Origin: Dongia_B soli
Lineage (GTDB): Bacteria; Pseudomonadota; Alphaproteobacteria; Dongiales; Dongiaceae
Reading direction: 5' to 3'
Assembly (NCBI RefSeq): GCF_034044715.1
Contig: NZ_JAXCLW010000003.1
Span: forward strand, 62,001 to 126,000
Length of the DNA stretch: 64,000 bases
Shown: positions 16,867 through 24,150 of the stretch, one piece after another
Position numbering within the stretch: the first letter of the stretch is position 1
Layout: each line of letters opens with the position of its first letter
Made by a program: the position numbers and the translations under genes
The notes under the pieces: generated by a model
Databases searched by the model: none
The model's input: the letters and a program-made list of their open reading frames with translations, nothing else
Told to the model about the DNA's origin: nothing

Positions 16867-18944
16867 TCATCGGCACGGCGGGACATATCGATCACGGCAA
16901 GACCTCGCTGGTGAGGGCGCTGACCGGCGTCGATACCGACCGGCTGAAAGAAGAGAAAGCGCGGGGCATCTCGATCGATCTCGGATTTGCCTATCTGGCG
17001 GCGGATGGCGAGATGCTGGGTTTTGTCGATGTGCCCGGCCATGAGCGGTTCGTGCACACCATGCTGGCCGGGACGGAGGGCATCGATTTCGTGCTGCTGG
17101 TGGTCGCAGCCGATGATGCCGTGATGCCGCAGACCCGCGAGCATCTCGCGATCGTCGATCTGCTGGGCGTTGCCCATGGCGCGGTCGCGCTGACCAAAAC
17201 GGATTTGGTGGATGAGGCGCGCTGCAACGCGGTCATCGCCGAGATCGAAGCCACACTCGCGGGAACCTGTTTGCAGGATGCGCCGATACTGCCGGTTTCC
17301 GCCGTCACCGGTGCCGGCGTCGACGAGCTGTGCCGGCATCTGGTTGCCGCATCACGCAGCATCGCCGCGCGCTCGGCAGCGGGCCGCTTTCGATTGGCGG
17401 TGGACCGCAGCTTCACCCTGAGCGGCGCCGGCACGGTAGTGACAGGCACGGTTCTGTCGGGGCGGGTGGCGGCCGGTGATCGCGTCATGATCAGTCCGGC
17501 GGGACTGCCAGCGCGGGTGCGCTCGATCCGCGCCCAGGACCGGCCGGCGGAGATCGGCAAAGCGGGCGATCGCTGCGGCATCAATCTGGCGGGTGAGGGC
17601 ATCAGCAAGGACGCCATTTCGCGCGGCGACATGGCGCTTGATCCGACATTGCATGCGCCGGCCGATCATATCGATGCGACCTTGCGCGTGCTGGCTTCCG
17701 AGCCGAAGCCCATCGGTCAATGGTTTCCGGTGCGCCTGCATCATGCGGCACGGGAGGTCGGGGCACGTATCGTCCTGCTCGGCGATGCCATCCGTCCCGG
17801 TGAAGCGAATAAGGTGCAACTGGTTCTCGATGAGCCGATCGCCGCCGCCGCCGGCGATCGCTATGTGGTGCGTGATACCTCTGCCCGGCGGACCATCGGT
17901 GGCGGCAAATTCCTCGATCTGCGCGGCCCCAGCCGCAAGCGCCGGGTTCCGGAGCGGCTGGCGCAACTCGATGCGCATGCCTTGACCGATCCTGCGGCCG
18001 CCGCAGCGGCCCTACTGGAGATCGCGCCTTTCTACCTTGATCTGACCGCGTTCGCCCGGGACCGCGCTTTGGCATCGGCGGAGGCGACGAGGCTCGCCGA
18101 CCAGCTCGGCCTCATCCGCCTCGCGGTCGGCGGCCAGATTCTCGCCGTCTCCGCCGCGCGCTGGACGTCATTCAGGCAGGCGCTTCTAGCGATACTTGAA
18201 GCCTTCCATACAGAGAATCCGGATCTGCCGGGCCTCGGCCGCGAGCGGTTGCGCCTTCAGCTTCAGCCACGGCTGCCGGCGCCCGCATTTGCCGTTGCCG
18301 TGCTTTCGCTGGCGCGTGCGGGCGAAGTCGCGCTTGACGGTGCCTGGGTGCGGCTTGCCGGCTTCGAGGTGCGGCTGACACCGCCGGAAGAAGCGCTTTG
18401 GGCCAGGATGCATCCCTTGCTGACCGATGCCGGACGTTTCCGCCCGCCGCGGGTGCGGGATATCGCCGGCATCCTGGAAACCGCCGAGGCCGAGGTGCGC
18501 CGCCTGCTCAAACTGATGGGCCGCCTGGGGCGGGTCGATGAGGTGGCGCATGATCATTTCTTTGCGCGCGCCACCGTGGCGGAAATGGTGGATATCATTT
18601 GCGAGATGTCTCAGGCGGCCAAAGATGCCCAGTTCACTGCCGCACAGTTCCGCGACCGGGTGGCGATCGGGCGCAAGGTCGCCATCCAGATTCTCGAGTT
18701 TTTCGACCGCCACGGCGTCACCCTGCGTCGCGGGGATATGCGGCGGGTCAATCAACACAGGCTGGACCTGTTCCGCGATGCTGCGGAAGATGACGAGGCA
18801 AAAGCGGTGGTGGTTGATCCGTTGATGCGAGGAAGAGAGGTGTCCCTGGTGGGGCGCCCGGACTTCAAATCCGGGAAGGGCTGCGAGCCGGTCCTTGGTG
18901 GGTTCGACTCCCACTCTCTTCCGCCACTCTCTGGCGAGCGTTAA
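16863..18944 (+). CDS. selB: Selenocysteine-specific elongation factor SelB
   Basis: SelB delivers Sec-tRNA(Sec) to the ribosome at UGA codons marked by a SECIS hairpin. The 693-residue frame has the GTPase motifs GTAGHIDHGKTSL, DVPGHE and TKTD at the N-terminus, EF-Tu-like beta-barrel domains, and C-terminal winged-helix domains that bind SECIS RNA. Family members normally end near the segment corresponding to RRGDMRRV (about residue 620-630). Here the frame continues and its last 37 codons (residues 657-693) are encoded by selC and the bases just beyond it. The real end of the working protein is therefore uncertain. Confidence 0.93.
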   Translation: MIIGTAGHIDHGKTSLVRALTGVDTDRLKEEKARGISIDLGFAYLAADGEMLGFVDVPGHERFVHTMLAGTEGIDFVLLVVAADDAVMPQTREHLAIVDLLGVAHGAVALTKTDLVDEARCNAVIAEIEATLAGTCLQDAPILPVSAVTGAGVDELCRHLVAASRSIAARSAAGRFRLAVDRSFTLSGAGTVVTGTVLSGRVAAGDRVMISPAGLPARVRSIRAQDRPAEIGKAGDRCGINLAGEGISKDAISRGDMALDPTLHAPADHIDATLRVLASEPKPIGQWFPVRLHHAAREVGARIVLLGDAIRPGEANKVQLVLDEPIAAAAGDRYVVRDTSARRTIGGGKFLDLRGPSRKRRVPERLAQLDAHALTDPAAAAAALLEIAPFYLDLTAFARDRALASAEATRLADQLGLIRLAVGGQILAVSAARWTSFRQALLAILEAFHTENPDLPGLGRERLRLQLQPRLPAPAFAVAVLSLARAGEVALDGAWVRLAGFEVRLTPPEEALWARMHPLLTDAGRFRPPRVRDIAGILETAEAEVRRLLKLMGRLGRVDEVAHDHFFARATVAEMVDIICEMSQAAKDAQFTAAQFRDRVAIGRKVAIQILEFFDRHGVTLRRGDMRRVNQHRLDLFRDAAEDDEAKAVVVDPLMRGREVSLVGRPDFKSGKGCEPVLGGFDSHSLPPLSGER
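18831..18926 (+). tRNA. selC: tRNA-Sec (anticodon UCA)
   Basis: A 96-nt gene including the encoded CCA. The 8-bp acceptor stem GGAAGAGA/TCTCTTCC (18831-18838 with 18915-18922), discriminator G, T-arm GTGGG-TTCGACT-CCCAC, a 6-bp anticodon stem CCCGGA/TCCGGG around loop CTTCAAA with anticodon TCA at 18865-18867, and a long variable arm are all diagnostic of selenocysteine tRNA. It lies on the same strand as selB and entirely within its open reading frame, so it probably matures from the selB mRNA or from a transcript starting inside selB. Confidence 0.97.
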
Positions 18945-19475
18945 ATGGCTCTGAATTTTGCCTTCACACAATCCGAATTTGCCGCCTCAATGCTTTCAGC
19001 TCCCGCAAAGAGATTCCAAACGGTTCGTTAAAGCGGTCGGCCTTACCAGTGCCAGCGGATAGGAGAGCTGCGCCGCATCGGCAGCAGGACCATCCGCCGG
19101 CTACCGTGACTATCCAAAAAACAGGCTTTGAAAGGGGGCCTATGGCCCCGATACGAGATCCCGATTGCGCGCTGACTCACACGCGGACGATTGGCACGGC
19201 ACAAGATTTAGCGCACCCACTGGCCGCAAAACTGCGTCGAATCAGTCCTCAGCTATCCGGCTTCGCAGCAATGTTGCTGCTGTGGACCGAAATGCGAAGG
19301 ATAAATTGTGGGCCAAAAAAGGGCCGTCGCCAGAGCGGATCTAATAGAAAAATACGGAAAACCGCGGATTTCCAGGGATCTGGAAAGGAAACCGGAGAAA
19401 GCCTGTAAAACCACTGCCTCCGGCGAATTTTCTTCAACTTTCAGTTATTTAAACGCTTTAACGGCCGCTCGAAGA
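18945..19475. other. Gene-free stretch between selC and the tRNA gene
   Basis: About 530 bp without a supported gene. It has small hairpins (for example GGGGCC/GGCCCC near 19135-19155) and scattered short frames of no recognisable homology. Given the tRNA-derived repeat at its right edge, this would be the place where an integrase normally sits; none is detectable. Confidence 0.55.
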
Positions 19476-19496
19476 TGGTAGCAGCGGAGGGATTTG
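19476..19496 (-). repeat. tRNA-side copy of the 21-bp direct repeat
   Basis: This is the 3' end of the tRNA gene, identical to 5509-5529. It would be the chromosomal attachment site that reconstitutes the tRNA after integration. See the island entry for the limits of this interpretation. Confidence 0.65.
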
Positions 19497-19550
19497 AACC
19501 CCCGACCAAGGGATTATGATTCCCCTGCTCTACCACTGAGCTACGCTGCC
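19476..19550 (-). tRNA. tRNA with CAU anticodon (elongator Met; Ile2 possible)
   Basis: Read on the minus strand, GGCAGCG (19550-19544) pairs with CGCTGCT (with one G-U), followed by discriminator A and an encoded CCA at 19478-19476. D-arm GCTC...GAGC, anticodon stem GGGGA/TCCCT with loop ATCATAA and a T-arm with TTCAAAT complete the cloverleaf. The anticodon CAT fits elongator methionine tRNA; a lysidine-modified isoleucine tRNA cannot be excluded by eye. Its 3' 21 bp are repeated at 5509-5529. Confidence 0.92.
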
Positions 19551-19664
19551 ACCGGGACCTGGATAGGTCTGCTGCCTGCCGCGACAGGCGGGATGCGTAT
19601 ACTCGCCCCCCGGCAGGCTGTCAACCGGCCTCTCACACCGATACTAAGCTTTTGATCGGGCAGC

Positions 19665-19967
19665 TTAATCGGCAAACATCGAGGTGAGCTTCAAGGCAAC
19701 GCCCATGCTGCCCTCGACCTTCAGCTTGCCGGTCATATAAGCCAGAGTGGGATCAAGGCCGCCGGCCATCAACTTTTCCAGATTTTCCGCCGAAATCGCG
19801 ATCGTCGTATTGGCCTCGCCGCCATCCTCGTTAGCAATCGCCGGGGGATGGACGGTCCCGTCCCAGAAGATGATCCCCTCATCAAGGACGAATTTGACCG
19901 TATAGCCCAATTGCACGTTTTGAGCGGCGCGGCGCCGCATTTCTTCGGTCAGTTGCGCCAGCTCCAT
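19665..19967 (-). CDS. SCP2 sterol-binding domain protein
   Basis: A 100-residue single-domain protein of the SCP2 (sterol carrier) family. The pattern VKFVLDEG..FWDGT.., TTIAISAENLEKLMAGGLDPTLAYMTGKLKVEGSMGVALKL is typical of the lipid-binding fold, including the GKLKVEGSMGxAxKL C-terminal part. It may bind or shuttle a hydrophobic ligand; no catalytic site is evident. It lies 17 bp downstream of mnmA on the same strand and is probably co-transcribed, though no functional link to tRNA thiolation is known to me. Confidence 0.88.
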   Translation of the reverse strand: MELAQLTEEMRRRAAQNVQLGYTVKFVLDEGIIFWDGTVHPPAIANEDGGEANTTIAISAENLEKLMAGGLDPTLAYMTGKLKVEGSMGVALKLTSMFAD

Positions 19968-19984
19968 TGGGCTCTCCGCTTCGG

Positions 19985-21130
19985 TTATTGAGGGACAGTC
20001 TGATCGTCGCGACAGATCCAGCCGCCGCCCAGCAGTCGCTCACCCTGATAGAAGACGCAAGCCTGGCCCGGTGCAATGCCATATTGCGGCGCCTCCAACA
20101 CGACGACGGCGCTGGTGCCGGTTGGACCGGCCTCCTGCAAGGTCACCTTCGCCGGTGCCGGCTGGCTCATGGAACGCAACTTCACGGTGACCGGCACGTC
20201 ACGGGTCGGTTCATCGGAACGGCCGAGCCAATTCACATCGCGCAAAGTAACGCGATGTCGCGCCAAGGCTTCCTTGGGACCGACATAGACGCGGTGCGTC
20301 TGCGGCTCGACCTTCACGACGTAGAGCGGTTTATTGTTGCTGCCGACATCATGCACGCCGATGCCTCGCCGCTGCCCGACGGTGAAGTTGATGACGCCAT
20401 CATGATGTCCAAGCACCCGGCCGTCGAGATGTACGATCTCACCTGGCTCGATCGAGCCGGGCCGCAACTTCTCGACCACCTTGGCATAGCCGCCTTCAGG
20501 GACGAAGCAGATGTCCTGGCTGTCGGGCTTAGCGGCAACGGCCAGACCGAGCTTTGCCGCGATGGCGCGGGTCTCTGTCTTCGGCACATCGCCCAAGGGG
20601 AAACGGAGAAAATCGAGCTGCGGCTGCGTGGTCGCAAAGAGGAAATAACTTTGATCACGACTGGGATCGGTACCGCGATGCATCTCGGCACCATATGCAC
20701 CCGGGACGCGCCGCACATAGTGACCGGTCGCCATCGCCTCCGCGCCGAGATCGCGGGCCTGGTCGAGCAGGTCGCGGAACTTGACGCGCTGGTTGCAGCG
20801 AACACAGGGAATGGGCGTCTCACCGTTCAGATATGAATCGGCGAATTCCTGCATCACCGCATCGGAGAACTTGTTTTCGTAATCCAGGACGTAATGGGGG
20901 ATGCCGAGCTTGTCCGCCACTTGGCGGGCATCATAGATATCCTGGCCCGCGCAACATGCGCCCTTCTTCCCGACGGTCAGGCCATGATCATAGAGCTGCA
21001 GGGTGACGCCGACGACGTCATAACCTTCCTGCGCCAAAAGGGCGGCCGTCACCGAGCTGTCGACCCCGCCGGACATGGCGACAACGACCCGAGTGTTCTT
21101 GGGGGCCTTATCGAGACCGAGCGAATTCAT
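19985..21130 (-). CDS. mnmA: tRNA-specific 2-thiouridylase MnmA
   Basis: A 381-residue MnmA, which forms 2-thiouridine at the wobble position of Glu, Gln and Lys tRNAs. The N-terminal PP-loop is clear (VVVAMSGGVDSSVTAALL), the nucleophilic Cys lies in CVRCNQRVKF, and the second Cys in PDSQDICFVPEGGYAK, both conserved. The C-terminal barrel (GQRRGIGV.., GIAPGQACVFYQGERLLGGGWI) is complete. Its sulfur comes ultimately from IscS, encoded in the operon upstream on the same strand, which makes the placement sensible. It precedes the SCP2 gene by 17 bp. Confidence 0.95.
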   Translation of the reverse strand: MNSLGLDKAPKNTRVVVAMSGGVDSSVTAALLAQEGYDVVGVTLQLYDHGLTVGKKGACCAGQDIYDARQVADKLGIPHYVLDYENKFSDAVMQEFADSYLNGETPIPCVRCNQRVKFRDLLDQARDLGAEAMATGHYVRRVPGAYGAEMHRGTDPSRDQSYFLFATTQPQLDFLRFPLGDVPKTETRAIAAKLGLAVAAKPDSQDICFVPEGGYAKVVEKLRPGSIEPGEIVHLDGRVLGHHDGVINFTVGQRRGIGVHDVGSNNKPLYVVKVEPQTHRVYVGPKEALARHRVTLRDVNWLGRSDEPTRDVPVTVKLRSMSQPAPAKVTLQEAGPTGTSAVVVLEAPQYGIAPGQACVFYQGERLLGGGWICRDDQTVPQ

Positions 21131-21167
21131 CTCTGCATATTATCCTGCCGGGGGCGCTTGCGCCAAT

Positions 21168-22034
21168 TCAGCCGAGACCGGCCTGACACAAAGCCGCCGC
21201 GAGCGGCGTATCGTCAACCATATGCTGAAACCAGTCCGGCACCACACGCGGGGCATGCCCATCGACATTGGGGGCCGCCAAGCCGGCTGTCACGTGGCGC
21301 AACGTAACGGTTCTGCTTTCGGTACTGAAGCGGGCGATCCCCTCCTCCGTCGCAATGCTGCCATGCAGGTGCTGCCCGGAAAAGGCCAGCATATCGCCAG
21401 GTTGCAGGACGATGGGCATGGCTGCAGCGGCGGGCGGCTCGTCGGTCACCACCGGCAGAACCGGATAGCTGTCCGCCTTGCCTGTTTCCATCAAGGTTTT
21501 CAGGATTTCGAAATCCCAATCGGCGCTGGTATTGGGAACCGGCTCGGCCCAGAGGGTGGGATAGAAGAGGATCGTCCGCTGTGCACTCGTAGGATAAAGG
21601 GGTGTCCACCAATTGATCTGCTGCCCGATATTGGAGCCCCAGTTATCGCGATGCGCCGGCAGCGGCATGATCCGACGCCCCTGGTGACTGTTCTGCGAGG
21701 GCACGACACGCAGTTGCAACGGATCCCAGTAGCTGTCCGCTGCCGTCAGCCCCGTCGCGACCAAGGCATCCTTGAAAGCGCCTGCGATGGCCGGATCCTG
21801 CTTGAACCGGCCGCGCAAGGCCCGCACCCGCTTCAAAAAGAGATCAGCCGGTACGCGTGCTTCAATGGTCAGGGGGTCGTTATCCTGCAAGCCGTCGCGC
21901 AACATCGCATCGGCGGTTTCGCAGAGCCGCGCCAAAGCCGGCAATTGCCGCCAGACGAGGAGATCGCCGCTCAGTGTCAGCCGGCCAATTTCCTCCACCG
22001 GCAAAGCGCGGTCCAGGAAGTGGACGGCCACCAT
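21168..22034 (-). CDS. 2-oxoglutarate/Fe(II)-dioxygenase-like protein, unassigned
   Basis: A 288-residue protein I cannot assign to a named enzyme. The pattern is that of a jelly-roll Fe(II)/2-oxoglutarate oxygenase related to the phytanoyl-CoA hydroxylase type: an HxD motif (His128-Arg-Asp130 in PLPAHRDNWGSN), a distal His (His222 or His224 in LQPGDMLAFSGQHLHGS) and a following Arg (Arg235 or Arg241 in RFSTESRTVTL) suited to bind 2-oxoglutarate. There is no signal peptide. The gene starts 4 bp after the stop of the alpha/beta hydrolase gene, so the two are almost certainly one unit, at the end of the isc operon. The substrate is unknown. Confidence 0.6.
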   Translation of the reverse strand: MVAVHFLDRALPVEEIGRLTLSGDLLVWRQLPALARLCETADAMLRDGLQDNDPLTIEARVPADLFLKRVRALRGRFKQDPAIAGAFKDALVATGLTAADSYWDPLQLRVVPSQNSHQGRRIMPLPAHRDNWGSNIGQQINWWTPLYPTSAQRTILFYPTLWAEPVPNTSADWDFEILKTLMETGKADSYPVLPVVTDEPPAAAAMPIVLQPGDMLAFSGQHLHGSIATEEGIARFSTESRTVTLRHVTAGLAAPNVDGHAPRVVPDWFQHMVDDTPLAAALCQAGLG

Positions 22035-22038
22035 GCGT

Positions 22039-23490
22039 TCAGCCTTTCAGGATTTGAATGATGCGTTGGTAGGGGGCCGGATCCACCGCCAAGCCGAAAG
22101 CCGCAGAGAAATGCCCCTGATCTCGATTGAAGATATTGCCGGCCGGCAAATGCCAATTACGCGCCAGCCGCACCCCGCCAGCATAAGGCGTAACATTGTC
22201 GCGCCGCCCGAGCAGCAGGACGATCCGTGCCGGATCGATCGGCGGTTCCGGAGATGCATCGGTGATTGGCGACAGCGCTTGTATATCTTCTTCCTGCCAG
22301 CCGGCAGCAAGGACCGCACGATCAACATCTGCTACTTGGCCAAGAGCCGAGTCCGTGGTCAAGCTGCTCACCTGATCGGTGGTGGTCAGCAGCAGCAGGG
22401 CATCCGGCCGGCAGATAGCGGGCCAGCTCGACATGTTGCAGGCAGCGACCTGCGTGCTGAGCGCGCCGAGCGAAATGCCGCCCAGGGCAACCTTGCCGTC
22501 GCCCTGCCGGCGGCACCACTCGACCAGCGTGGCGAATTCTCGCGCTGCCTGAATAAAGTGGTACAGGCCCGAGATCGGTGCAGCATGCAGGAAGGCTTCG
22601 CCCCCAAAGAAGCCGAGGCGAGTGCGCCGATTATGGCCCGGTGCATCCGGCATCAGGACACGGATGCCGGCGCGAACCAGCGACAGAAAATCCAATGGCC
22701 CCTTGACCATCATCTCCAGTTCCATGGCGAGACCGTGGCCCCAGATCAGGCTGGGCGTGCTGGCGTCGGCTCCCATGGGCTCATAGACATGCACCCAAGC
22801 CGTATCGCCGCCGCCATGGGCAACGGCCGGCGCAACCGGGCTATGGAATTTCAACCAGTATTCGGCGATTCCCCCCGAGGCATTACTGCCGATCACGGTG
22901 CGTCGGCTGACCTCGATGGATGGCAGACGGTCCGGCAGCGCAAACATGCGCTCGATAGCAGCCGGTTCCTCGCGCAACTGGGCAAGAGCGATATCGGGTT
23001 TAGGAATATCGTAATTGACCGCTGGCACCCGGTGCCTGCGGGCAAACATCATATAGGCCATGCGATGACCTATATGCGCCTGCGCCGATTGCCGCCGCGC
23101 GACTTCGATCTGCGCTAACTTTTCCGCGGGTATGGTTGAGCCCGAATTGAAAGCCGCGTCATGCCAGACGTCGAAAGCATGATCGGCAGCCACACGCAGC
23201 ACGGCCGTATGCTTGATGCGCGTCTTCAGGCGGTCCGGAATGCGAGACAGATTAAGCAGCTCGGCAAACCGGGGTGGGTCGCCATCGGCGAGATTGGCTG
23301 CCGCCCAAGCGCGCGAGGCCGGCAGCAACCGCTTAAAGCCCCAAAGACAAATTGGATCAATAATCGGCTTTGCCAAAAGGCGATTGCTGAGCGGAATAGG
23401 ATGAGCGATTGCCGAGCGGCCGGATGGCATCGCACCGGCCGGCGGGGCGCCCGCCGGCAGCGGGCTGCTTGGCACGGCATCACCCTGCAT
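22039..23490 (-). CDS. Alpha/beta hydrolase with long N-terminal extension, unassigned
   Basis: A 483-residue protein whose C-terminal 250 residues form an alpha/beta hydrolase: LIWGHGLAME (oxyanion region), the nucleophile elbow GGISLGAL with Ser340, LLLGRRDNVTPY for the acid, and RDQGHFSAA for the His. The first about 230 residues are of unknown fold, and the extreme N-terminus is Pro/Ala-rich. I take the ATG at 23490 with GGAGGA upstream; a longer frame to 23604 would overlap iscX. It lies 40 bp downstream of iscX and 4 bp upstream of the oxygenase-like gene. The role is unknown, and it need not be related to iron-sulfur assembly. Confidence 0.75.
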   Translation of the reverse strand: MQGDAVPSSPLPAGAPPAGAMPSGRSAIAHPIPLSNRLLAKPIIDPICLWGFKRLLPASRAWAAANLADGDPPRFAELLNLSRIPDRLKTRIKHTAVLRVAADHAFDVWHDAAFNSGSTIPAEKLAQIEVARRQSAQAHIGHRMAYMMFARRHRVPAVNYDIPKPDIALAQLREEPAAIERMFALPDRLPSIEVSRRTVIGSNASGGIAEYWLKFHSPVAPAVAHGGGDTAWVHVYEPMGADASTPSLIWGHGLAMELEMMVKGPLDFLSLVRAGIRVLMPDAPGHNRRTRLGFFGGEAFLHAAPISGLYHFIQAAREFATLVEWCRRQGDGKVALGGISLGALSTQVAACNMSSWPAICRPDALLLLTTTDQVSSLTTDSALGQVADVDRAVLAAGWQEEDIQALSPITDASPEPPIDPARIVLLLGRRDNVTPYAGGVRLARNWHLPAGNIFNRDQGHFSAAFGLAVDPAPYQRIIQILKG

Positions 23491-23530
23491 GGCTTCCTCC
23501 GGAAAGTTTCCGGAAGCGCCGTTGGTCGCG

Positions 23531-23737
23531 TCAGCTGCGCTCATCCAGCCAGGCCATCTGGATGGCTTCGAGGATTTTTTCGTTGGATTTCTGCGGATCG
23601 TCATCGAAATCCGGCAAAGCCTGGACCCATTTCCAAAGATCAGTAAACCGCAGATTCACCACATCGACATCGGGATGGTGCTCTTCCAACTCGATGGCGA
23701 TATCGTGGACATCTACCCAGCGCAGTTTCTTGGCCAT
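23531..23737 (-). CDS. iscX: IscX (YfhJ) iron-sulfur assembly accessory protein
   Basis: A 68-residue acidic protein with the IscX signature: KLRWVDVHDIAIELEEHHPD, then FTDLWKWVQALPDF and EKILEAIQMAWLDE. IscX binds IscS and iron and modulates cluster assembly. The length and terminal position behind fdx match the classical isc operon, and it is the last clearly isc-related gene here. Confidence 0.95.
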   Translation of the reverse strand: MAKKLRWVDVHDIAIELEEHHPDVDVVNLRFTDLWKWVQALPDFDDDPQKSNEKILEAIQMAWLDERS

Positions 23738-23775
23738 CCCGCCGTCCTATTCCATGATTCCGCTCGGCGGCCCAA

Positions 23776-24111
23776 TTACTTGTCGACCATCATATTCCGG
23801 GTCGCGCCCGGCAGGCTGACCGTCAGTCCGTCAAGTTCCTCGGTCATTTTGATCTGGCAGCCGAGGCGCGAGGTATGGGTCAAGCCGAAGGCGAGATCCA
23901 GCATATCTTCTTCATCTTCGCTGGCGGCTTCCAAGACATCGTACCATTCCGGATCGACGATCACATGGCACGTCGAGCAGGCCAGCGAGCCCTCGCAGGC
24001 CCCTTCCAGGTCAATATTGTTGCGATGGGCAATTTCCATCACAGACAATCCGACCGGCGCATCGACCTCGACGCGGTTACCATCCGGATTGATAAAAGTC
24101 ATCTTCGGCAT
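23776..24111 (-). CDS. fdx: ISC-type [2Fe-2S] ferredoxin
   Basis: A 111-residue adrenodoxin-type ferredoxin that supplies electrons for IscU-based cluster assembly. The cluster Cys are seen in CEGSLACSTCHV plus a later Cys in RLGCQIKM, and the C-terminus is typical (LPGATRNMMVDK). The ATG at 24111 (MPKMTF) has GGAGAGA upstream; a longer frame to 24144 lacks this. It sits between hscA (39 bp) and iscX, as in the standard isc order. Confidence 0.95.
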   Translation of the reverse strand: MPKMTFINPDGNRVEVDAPVGLSVMEIAHRNNIDLEGACEGSLACSTCHVIVDPEWYDVLEAASEDEEDMLDLAFGLTHTSRLGCQIKMTEELDGLTVSLPGATRNMMVDK

Positions 24112-24150
24112 TGCAATCTCTCCATACGGACCGGCGGTTCGCACAATCCT

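Larger units (their letters stand above)
5509..19496. mobile_element. Putative tRNA-bounded selenocysteine/formate dehydrogenase island
   Basis: The segment between the two 21-bp tRNA-derived direct repeats contains the Cys-rich orphan gene, selD, fdnGHI, fdhE, selA, a Sel1-repeat gene, selB and selC: a self-sufficient module to make, insert and use selenocysteine. The left 2 kb is AT-richer than the rest and holds an 18-bp tandem duplication. Against an active element: no integrase, excisionase or transposase is recognisable. It may be an old, stabilised insertion, or the left repeat may be a chance tRNA fragment left by another event. The module's content is certain; its mobility is inferred. 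Confidence 0.45.

Noticed and set aside
19049..19408. A 119-residue ORF in the gap before the tRNA, possibly an integrase remnant
   Set aside because: No tyrosine-recombinase motif (R...HxxR...Y) can be found and the sequence looks random.
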